Shown in pieces: positions 41,613 to 48,131 of a stretch of DNA of 64,000 bases (position 1 is the first letter of the stretch; every line of letters begins with the position of its first letter). The DNA lies in contig CAYMKL010000014.1 in NCBI GenBank assembly GCA_964390805.1, positions 14,533-78,532 of the forward strand, given 5' to 3'. The translations under genes and the position numbers were made by a program. The stretch comes from CAYMKL01 sp964390805 (GTDB lineage: Bacteria > Chloroflexota > Anaerolineae > VGOG01). A model generated the notes under the pieces. It saw only the letters and a list, made by a program, of their open reading frames with translations, did not search any database and was not told the DNA's origin.

Positions 41613-43780
41613 TGCCGACGCTCAAAGCAGTAGCCCAGGCCGGGTTCGGTCTGGATAAACTCCGGATGAGCCGGGTCCGGCTCGATCTTGCGGCGCAGGT
41701 TGTGGATGTGCGGCCAAAGGAGATGCACGTCCTCTTGCGCGGCGTCGCCCCATACCTCGCGTAAGAGCTCACGGTAGGTGACGATGCGGCCAGGTCGGTA
41801 CACTAAGACCTTCAGGAGTTCAAACTCGGTCGGTGTGAGGCGCACCTCTTGACCGCTTAGCGTCACCCGTTGCCGGGCGAGGTCAACGAGCAAGGGACCA
41901 GCGATCAGACAGCGATCTGGTCCCGGTCCGGCCGGCGGCTGGGCTCGGCGGAGGCAAGCCCAAACTCGCGAGACCAGTTCCTCGGGGTCAGGCAACCCAG
42001 TCATGACGTCGTCCGCGCCAGCATCGAGGAGGCCGGCCGCCGCGTGGCGCGCTCTGACATCAGTGATGACCAGAACGGGCACATCCGACAACTGGCGTAC
42101 CTGGCGACACACCTCCTCGGCTGGACCGACCGGCCACTGCCCCTGCAACATCACCACGTCGGCTGGTCGCTCTGCCAGCCAGTCGTACACGTCGGCGCCG
42201 TCGGGCAGGCGGTGGACACGGAACTTGGCTTCTTCCAGCGTGTTCTGAACGAAGCGACCCACAGCCGCGTCGGTGCAGGCAACCAGTGCCAAGTTGCCGG
42301 GAGGGAGCAGCGCCGGTTGGTAATCCGCGATCCGCCTGACCAGACGCGGGCTGGCTATCAGGCGTCCCATCGCCCAGCCCAGATAGCGCCCAAACCCTGC
42401 CAGGGCCTCCAGGTCAGCAGAACTGTACGGCGCAGCGCTGGTCTTAGTGCCCAGAGCCAGGACGCCGGTCAGTCGCGGGCCGTCTCGGAGCGGCACGTAG
42501 AGTAGCGGGAAGAATGGGAGTAGACCAGCCGCGTGCAGGTCGGCCGGCGCGTCGTTGGCGTGGCAGGGCGTAGTCAAGTCGGCCCAGTCACTGGAGGGGA
42601 ATGGCGGGTCAGGTGACATCCAGCGCTCACCGCTCCGCAGCAAGAAATGGCCCTCGCGGATGACGGTCACGGCGCTGTGGAGCAGCCCCATCTCGGCCAG
42701 GCAATCCGCCGTCCAGTCCAGTAGCTCCCCTACGTCGGCCAGCGACGGCAGGGCCTGGCTCAGTCGGAGGATCAATGCCTCCTGGCGCAGCGGTTGGGGG
42801 AACATCCAGCGCAACACCCGGCTGTGCAGAAGGGTGCCCAGCGGGTAGAGCAGAGCCGCCAGGGTCAGCACCAGCAGCCACTGGGCCTGCCGTTCCCAGG
42901 CGGCGCCGGCTGGCAGCCGCGAGCCGAGCCAGCTCAGGGCGGCCAGCCCAACGCCGTAGATGAGGGCGATGGTCGCTGTCATCAGAGCGCTGGTCACGGT
43001 GCGGTGGATGACTACGTCAATGTCGAGGAGCCGATAGCGAAAGATGGCAACCAGGCAGGCAACGGGGACAGCCAGCATAGGCAGGAGGGTGAGTTCCTCG
43101 GGCAGGAGCGGTACGCCTTCAAGGGCGCGGGGGATGGCCACCAGCACCAGATAGGGTGTCAGCCCGACGCCCAGTCCCCAGAGGAGCCAGCGAAGCTGGT
43201 ATCGCTCTGTCGGGCTCTGCGTGCGGCGATACTGATAGACGAAGGCGACGATGGCCAGGCTGCAGTAGACGGCGATGAGGAAATGGGCCACCCGGTCGGC
43301 TGGATCGGGGCCCAGGGTCTCAAAGGCTACCAGGAAGGCCGCTGGGACGAGTGTGTGGAGGGCGACGGGGAACCAACGGTGGCGGAGGGCGAGGGCGGGG
43401 CGGGGGAAGCTGAGGGCAGTGTGCAAGGCCAAGCTGCCGGCCAGCCAGAAGGCGACGTCCTCGATCCGCCGGCCAACCTGCCACATCGGTGATCGGCGTG
43501 GCCAGAGGTCGAGGGCGGCTGTAGTCGCCAGCTCAGCGCTGATGACCAGGAAGGCCAGGAAAAACAAGCGCGGCGCCGGCTCGTCGAGCGGCCGCAGGGC
43601 CAGGACGAAGGCCAAGCCGAGGAAGGCCACCGCCGCCAATAGGTAGGGCCCCGTAGCGGCAATGGTTCTCAGGCTGAGTTGATAGGCCAGGCCCCCCAGC
43701 GCCAGAGTGGTGTAGCCAGCTACACCACCAAGAGCCATCCACGGCCATCTGGAAGCGGTTTGAGGTCGCAGCTTGTGCAT
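41609..43780 (-). CDS. membrane-bound one-component regulator: multi-span sensor, GAF-like, pseudo-receiver, OmpR-type winged helix
   Basis: 723 residues. Residues 1-310 carry about nine hydrophobic spans like the membrane part of some histidine kinases (RLLDIDVVIHRTVTSALM is typical). Residues ~340-480 look GAF-like. Residues ~510-620 follow a response-regulator receiver (LALVACTDAAVGRFVQNTLE, VPVLVITDVRARHAAAGLLD, AGADDVMTG) but the phosphoacceptor Asp position reads VVMLQGQ, so phosphorylation is unlikely. Residues 630-723 are an OmpR/PhoB winged helix (LTPTEFELLKVLVYRPGRIV, YRELLREVWG, HIHNLRRKIEPDP). No kinase domain is present. It lies just upstream of the ubiquitin-like/giant-protein operon on the same strand, so control of that operon is a reasonable guess. 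The ribosome site is weak; the start is tentative. Confidence 0.8.
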   Translation of the reverse strand: MHKLRPQTASRWPWMALGGVAGYTTLALGGLAYQLSLRTIAATGPYLLAAVAFLGLAFVLALRPLDEPAPRLFFLAFLVISAELATTAALDLWPRRSPMWQVGRRIEDVAFWLAGSLALHTALSFPRPALALRHRWFPVALHTLVPAAFLVAFETLGPDPADRVAHFLIAVYCSLAIVAFVYQYRRTQSPTERYQLRWLLWGLGVGLTPYLVLVAIPRALEGVPLLPEELTLLPMLAVPVACLVAIFRYRLLDIDVVIHRTVTSALMTATIALIYGVGLAALSWLGSRLPAGAAWERQAQWLLVLTLAALLYPLGTLLHSRVLRWMFPQPLRQEALILRLSQALPSLADVGELLDWTADCLAEMGLLHSAVTVIREGHFLLRSGERWMSPDPPFPSSDWADLTTPCHANDAPADLHAAGLLPFFPLLYVPLRDGPRLTGVLALGTKTSAAPYSSADLEALAGFGRYLGWAMGRLIASPRLVRRIADYQPALLPPGNLALVACTDAAVGRFVQNTLEEAKFRVHRLPDGADVYDWLAERPADVVMLQGQWPVGPAEEVCRQVRQLSDVPVLVITDVRARHAAAGLLDAGADDVMTGLPDPEELVSRVWACLRRAQPPAGPGPDRCLIAGPLLVDLARQRVTLSGQEVRLTPTEFELLKVLVYRPGRIVTYRELLREVWGDAAQEDVHLLWPHIHNLRRKIEPDPAHPEFIQTEPGLGYCFERRQ

Positions 43781-43905
43781 GGCTCACGTTCCCGTCAAGC
43801 ATGTACCAAACTCGCGCACATTGCTCCTCAACGAGGGCTACTGGTGGGGGAGGCTGTCACTCCCGTAGCGAGTGTTGCCAGGCGGCCACAACTGCCCAAG
43901 TTGGA

Positions 43906-44562
43906 TCAGTCATCACTAGCTCTGAGCAGGGCCAGATGCTGCAGCGCGATGATGGTCTTGGCATCGCAGATCTCGCCGCTTGCTATCATATCCATAGCCT
44001 CATCGAAGGGAACCTCCACGACTTGAGTGTCCTCCCCCTCTGTCACGACGCCGCCGCCTTTGCCAATGCGTTGGCCATGATCCACCTCGCCCAGGAACAG
44101 ATGAACACCCTCCGAGGTGCCGCCGGGGCTGGGATAGATGGTGGCGATGAGTTGCAGTTCACCCTTGACCTCGTAGCCGGCTTCCTCCAGCAGTTCCTTG
44201 TTGGCCACTTCCTTGACGGTCCGGCCCTCATCCACAACACCGGCCACAATCTCCAGAAGCCAAGCCCCTCTGGCACCATCACCCTCACGCTCATGGGGGG
44301 CAAGCCGGGCGTAGATGGGGTAGCGAAATTGGCGGACCAGGATCACAGCATCGTCCTGGGGATTATACAGCAGCACGCCCACGGAGTCACCGCGCTCGAA
44401 GTTGATGCGGGTGACAGGCTCACTCATCCGGCCGTCGAAGCGGCGATACTGGAGCGTGGCGCGGATAACTCGAAATAACTTGCCGAACGAGTAGTCCTCG
44501 ACCTGGTCAAGGATCTTCACCCTCAGACTGGCATCATCTGGTCGAGGTGAATCTGAGAACAT
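43906..44562 (-). CDS. NUDIX hydrolase, ADP-ribose pyrophosphatase-like
   Basis: 218 residues with the order of ADP-ribose/NDP-sugar pyrophosphatases: VILVRQFRYP, WLLEIVAGVVDEGRTVKEVA, then KELLEEAGYEVKGEL, and YPSPGGTSEGVHLFLGEV. The Nudix box is recognisable but degenerate: the first acidic residue after the glycine is Arg (EGRT instead of pGEs) and the usual RE is KE. The core ELLEEAG is intact, so metal binding is plausible. AGAGGAAA precedes the ATG. It stands alone between two small membrane-protein genes and the regulator. Confidence 0.88.
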   Translation of the reverse strand: MFSDSPRPDDASLRVKILDQVEDYSFGKLFRVIRATLQYRRFDGRMSEPVTRINFERGDSVGVLLYNPQDDAVILVRQFRYPIYARLAPHEREGDGARGAWLLEIVAGVVDEGRTVKEVANKELLEEAGYEVKGELQLIATIYPSPGGTSEGVHLFLGEVDHGQRIGKGGGVVTEGEDTQVVEVPFDEAMDMIASGEICDAKTIIALQHLALLRASDD

Positions 44563-44582
44563 AGGCGTTTCCTCTTCTCTTT

Positions 44583-45221
44583 CTACAGCGCATCATCAAC
44601 CCACGTGATCTTTGCATCAGGCAGATTCTTCGCCCGCCAGGAAAGACACCGCTCGGCCAGCCGGCGGGCATGCTCGTAATAGTCGGGCTCGTTTCGACGG
44701 CGACTCTCGTAATCCACATACGGTTCTAGTTTGACCCAGGCTTTGACAATCATTGGGTTCATCCACGGCATAATCATCTCTTCGGGGATCCAGCCGGCCT
44801 GGGTAAGGAACGCTACCCGGTCCAGCGAGTTCAAGGTCCGCTTCACAAACGCCTGCCCCTCCGGCGTCAGAGAGCGTATGCCTTCTTGGGCATCATCTGG
44901 CAGGTCTTGGAAGATCCAGCGCCGGGCTTCGATGTTCTCGGGCGAGTTCAACTCATTGAACAGCCGATCAGCCACCTCCATATATCGGCTGCTGGCAACC
45001 TCAGACAATTCACGGTAGGCGACGAAGCCGGCACCGAGTACGCCTGCTGCGGCCACAGCCGTTGATAGCGCCTCGGTCATCGCCCAGAAGTCGACTGAGA
45101 TCCCCACACTTCGTAAGAAAACCCACAGCGAGAACAAACCAAGAAGCCAGAAAAAAAAGCCAATCACTGTGCTCGCAACAATGACGATCAGCGTCAAGCG
45201 TCCTGACCAGTTAGCGCTCAT
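44583..45221 (-). CDS. small membrane-anchored protein of unknown function (DUF4760-like)
   Basis: 212 residues. Two hydrophobic segments at the start (LTLIVIVASTVIGFFFWLLG and a span around VAAAGVLGAGFVAYRELSEV), then a soluble helical part with SRYMEVADRLFNELNSPENI, ARRWIFQDLP and DRVAFLTQAGWIPEEMIMPW. The pattern of a short membrane anchor followed by a helical region with RRW and FLNxLD-like segments resembles DUF4760-type proteins, but the match is by eye. The ATG at 45221 is preferred because GAGGAGG lies just upstream. Function unknown. Confidence 0.65.
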   Translation of the reverse strand: MSANWSGRLTLIVIVASTVIGFFFWLLGLFSLWVFLRSVGISVDFWAMTEALSTAVAAAGVLGAGFVAYRELSEVASSRYMEVADRLFNELNSPENIEARRWIFQDLPDDAQEGIRSLTPEGQAFVKRTLNSLDRVAFLTQAGWIPEEMIMPWMNPMIVKAWVKLEPYVDYESRRRNEPDYYEHARRLAERCLSWRAKNLPDAKITWVDDAL

Positions 45222-45273
45222 TGATTGAGTCCTCCTCGTTGGGCAGGTAGCAAGCGAGGACAAGCCTCGCCCG

Positions 45274-45352
45274 CTACCAGAAAACCATGCGCAGTAGGGC
45301 CACTTTCACAATCGTCACCTTGAGTGAGAAGAAGCCACCTCGGACAGGGTGG
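45274..45352 (-). pseudogene. C-terminal fragment of a paralogue of the 203-residue membrane protein
   Basis: The minus strand reads VRGGFFSLKVTIV up to a stop at 45274, matching VIRGGFFSTEATIE in the neighbouring 203-residue protein. The DNA (plus strand GAGAAGAAGCCACCTCGG) also matches the corresponding stretch near 45680. The upstream part of the copy is missing and an inverted-repeat element begins at 45353. Confidence 0.6.
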
Positions 45353-45454
45353 AGAACACGGATCCCTTCGACAAGCTCAGGACAAGTGGCGGGATTAACG
45401 GATCAGATAATTGCTACTGAAGAGCAATCCGCAAATCCTGCGCATCCGTGTTCT
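45353..45454 (+). mobile_element. short inverted-repeat element (AGAACACGGAT ends) with nested REP palindrome
   Basis: Ends AGAACACGGAT (45353-45363) and ATCCGTGTTCT (45444-45454) are perfect inverted repeats. Inside, CCCTTCGACAAGCTCAGG (45364-45381) is a REP-like palindrome. No coding capacity. No target duplication was recognised. Confidence 0.6.
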
Positions 45455-45521
45455 AAACCCGCGACAGCCTCAGCAGACCTCGCATTAACCGCCCGAAGTG
45501 CCCCACTCTTCGTCCCCCTCT

Positions 45522-46133
45522 TTACTGTGTTGCGGGGTCTTTCCCTGGCTCTGGCTTGGACAGCAGAGTTTCAGCCACTTGTTTGAGCTTCAGCACCGCC
45601 TGCTCTGAGAACATGCCCACCAGGGCACCCAGCCCCGCGAAGCCAAAGGGACTGGTTTGCTCGATCGTCGCCTCGGTTGAGAAGAACCCACCTCGGATGA
45701 CGAAATAGAAAACAAGCCCCAGGGTTGAGCCGACGAAGGGCAACAGGATGTACATCACCAACCAGCTAAACACCAGTTCCCGGTTGCCAATATACCGGTA
45801 GAGCGACCGAAGCGCATGCACCATGCTGCCCAGGGCGCCAGCCATCGCCACGATGAAGATCAAGCGCACCTCATCCGAAACTGAAAGCGTACAGAAGAGG
45901 AAGATTACTGTCGAGAAAGTCGGAGCCGACCCCTCGACTGGAGGTGTGGGAGGCCAGAACTGCACCAGGCCGTACAGCAGCAGCATGGAAGCCAGGATGA
46001 GATAGGCTGTGATCAAGACAATCCCAACGGGGGGTACGAGGCTTGCTCCCACGCCAGTACGCCTCGACTTAACGGTTTCTTTTACCTCTTCTTTCACCTC
46101 TGCTTCTGTCGCCGTGTTAAGTTCCTCAGTCAT
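45522..46133 (-). CDS. hypothetical four-span membrane protein
   Basis: 203 residues. An acidic/basic N-terminal stretch (~28 residues) leads into about four to five hydrophobic segments (VGIVLITAYLILASMLLLYG; FSTVIFLFCTLSV; LIFIVAMAGALGSMVHALRS; FSWLVMYILLPFVGSTLGLV) and a C-terminal amphipathic region (GFAGLGALVGMFSEQAVLKL). The pattern GALGSMVHALRSLYRYIGNR is seen in uncharacterised membrane proteins of various bacteria. AAAGGAG precedes the ATG. A decayed copy of the RGGFFS region lies just downstream at 45274-45352. Function unknown. Confidence 0.75.
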   Translation of the reverse strand: MTEELNTATEAEVKEEVKETVKSRRTGVGASLVPPVGIVLITAYLILASMLLLYGLVQFWPPTPPVEGSAPTFSTVIFLFCTLSVSDEVRLIFIVAMAGALGSMVHALRSLYRYIGNRELVFSWLVMYILLPFVGSTLGLVFYFVIRGGFFSTEATIEQTSPFGFAGLGALVGMFSEQAVLKLKQVAETLLSKPEPGKDPATQ

Positions 46134-46214
46134 TTTTCTTTCTCCTTTCGTTGTTGTTGGTGTGGGGGCGCCAACCCGCCACGAACGGTGGAGCCAGAAT
46201 GTTTAGTTCATATT

Positions 46215-48065
46215 CTACTCCTTTGCCTGCAGCGGCTCTTGCTTCACCCACAGGATCAAGTTATCGGTTTGCACCGGCGTTGAGGCTCGGCGGTAGAACA
46301 GCCAACGCATCAGGTTGGACCCTGAGAGGCCCTGGGGATTCCAAGAGGACGCCAGCGCAAAATCCTGCCCGCTGTACTGGGCCCCCAGGGTCGGTTCCTG
46401 CTGGCCAGCCGGAGCGATGACCACCGGAGTATCTATGGAAGAGCTGAGCTGGGCGACGAAACTGACGTTTTCGAAATCGCGCAGGTACCAGGCCAAAGCA
46501 GGCCCCGCGCCCTGATGCACCGTCATAGGAATAGCACTGGGCTTGCCTTCTCTGCTGGACACAACTTCCAGGGTCTCCAGCAAATCGAAGATGCCACGGG
46601 AGGTTGGAGAAGCAACCATGATCTCGCGGGGGTCACTGACCCGCCGATAGTTCAAGTAACAACTGACGCTCACGGTCAGGGTAATCAGAACGAGCAACAA
46701 GACCAGCCCTCCCGCCCGCAAGGCTGGCCTTGGGCCGAAGGAGATCCAACTAAGAACGAGCAAGCCCAGCAAAACGAAACCGCCAGCCAGAGCCAGATAC
46801 AGATAATCGCGACGGCCGGAAGTAACATGAGCCCCCAACTGCAGACCCAGATGCACGACGACAGCGCACGCCACCGCCGCGAACAAACCTTCCTGCACCC
46901 AGGAAGCTTTCGCCGCCAGCTCTTCGAGCAGACGACCGATGAACGCGCCCGCCAGCAAAGCCAATGGCAACACAATCAGCAAGACATCGCCCGGCCCCCG
47001 TCCGCCAGCCACGACGTAGATCAATAACGCCATCGCCGACCAATAGGCCAGGAAAAGGGAGAAGAGATCGCGTCGCCTCAGCAGATAGACCACCGCCGCC
47101 AGGCCGAAGACGAGGATCAGCGGCTCGTAGATGAGCAGCAACTGGAGATGGTAGTACCACGGCTGCCCTGTCCTGAGCGTCGCTCCGCTTACGGTCGAAG
47201 GGCCCCCAACCTGCGGTTGGAAAGCGGACAGCCAACCAGAGAACAGGTCTATGCCGTCCTGCAAGCCCGACAGGTGAAGCAAGAAGCCGGTGCAAACCAG
47301 TACGAAGATAAGGATGAGCCAGGCTGCGCAATCCCTCAGCAAGCCTGCTTGCCATAGGCCGTTTTGCCCACGCGCTGCCTGCCAGGCGGCGGAAAACCTC
47401 GCGTCGGAAATCCGCTGCCAGTACTCGCTGGAACCTGAGAATCTGTTGGCCAGAGCGAGCACCAGCCCGAAGGTGACGACGGTGAAGAGAAAGGTGTAGG
47501 TCCCTGCGCCCGCGCTCAAGGCCAGGCCCAGGGCCGCTGTCACCAGGTATAGATACTTCGACTGTCTCTGATCGAGGTAGCCGAACAGCCCCCAGGTCAT
47601 GGCCAGAGCGCAGGCCGCGACGATGACCTCTCCCCCCAGATAACGGGAGAAGAAGAGGACCGAGGGTGAGAGCGCCAGGAGGAGCGAGGCCGCCAGAGCG
47701 CCCATCCGCCCCAGGCGTTGGCGCAGGAAGTAAGGCCCAATCGCCAGCAACGCTCCGCCGAGGGCCGGCACCAGCCGGGCCAGAAAGTCGTTGGCCCCGA
47801 ACAGAGCAAAGAGGAACATGTTGCTGGTGAAGAGGATAGGGCTGGATTGTGCCAGGGCCGAATCCTGGGGCAATCCTTGCGCCGAACGCCAGGCCGCCAA
47901 TGCCTGGGCCGCTTCGCCCGCTTGCATGGGCCGACCGTCCAGCTTGTAGAGCCGCAGGCCCACTGCAATCAGAGCGACGATGAAATAGAGCGCCAACTCC
48001 ACCGTCAGTGACGACGGCTTGGCAGTTTGTCTCGTTCGTTCTCTAGTACGTTTCGCTACAGTCAT
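46215..48065 (-). CDS. Agl23/TIGR03663-like membrane glycosyltransferase-family protein
   Basis: 616 residues, about 11-12 membrane spans, GT-C type. The N-terminal segment RLYKLDGRPMQAGEAAQALA corresponds to the first luminal loop with an acidic residue; FSRYLGGEVIVAACALAMTW is the conserved following loop/helix. This pattern fits the TIGR03663/Agl23 family found in Chloroflexota and haloarchaea, usually adjacent to DUF2298/YYY proteins, as here. It probably handles lipid-linked sugars for surface glycosylation. A REP-like palindrome variant (47171-47203) lies in frame. The C-terminal soluble part has AILMTVHQGAG-like spacing typical of the family. The YYY gene lies 66 nt upstream. Confidence 0.8.
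   Translation of the reverse strand: MTVAKRTRERTRQTAKPSSLTVELALYFIVALIAVGLRLYKLDGRPMQAGEAAQALAAWRSAQGLPQDSALAQSSPILFTSNMFLFALFGANDFLARLVPALGGALLAIGPYFLRQRLGRMGALAASLLLALSPSVLFFSRYLGGEVIVAACALAMTWGLFGYLDQRQSKYLYLVTAALGLALSAGAGTYTFLFTVVTFGLVLALANRFSGSSEYWQRISDARFSAAWQAARGQNGLWQAGLLRDCAAWLILIFVLVCTGFLLHLSGLQDGIDLFSGWLSAFQPQVGGPSTVSGATLRTGQPWYYHLQLLLIYEPLILVFGLAAVVYLLRRRDLFSLFLAYWSAMALLIYVVAGGRGPGDVLLIVLPLALLAGAFIGRLLEELAAKASWVQEGLFAAVACAVVVHLGLQLGAHVTSGRRDYLYLALAGGFVLLGLLVLSWISFGPRPALRAGGLVLLLVLITLTVSVSCYLNYRRVSDPREIMVASPTSRGIFDLLETLEVVSSREGKPSAIPMTVHQGAGPALAWYLRDFENVSFVAQLSSSIDTPVVIAPAGQQEPTLGAQYSGQDFALASSWNPQGLSGSNLMRWLFYRRASTPVQTDNLILWVKQEPLQAKE
47171..47203 (+). repeat. REP-like palindrome variant
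   Basis: CCTGAGCGTCGC...CGGTCGAAGGG, a longer-loop form, in frame in the Agl23-like gene. Confidence 0.55.
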
Positions 48066-48092
48066 CCCCTCATTCCTTCCTTAGGCCCCGCT

Positions 48093-48130
48093 ACTCGTTG
48101 CCTCGTTCCTCATTGCCTCGTCCCTCATCC
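48093..48130 (+). repeat. period-7 array between the Agl23-like and YYY genes
   Basis: CTCGTTGCCTCGTTCCTCAT heptamers, one orientation, in the 66-nt spacer up to the YYY stop. Confidence 0.75.
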
Positions 48131-48131
48131 C

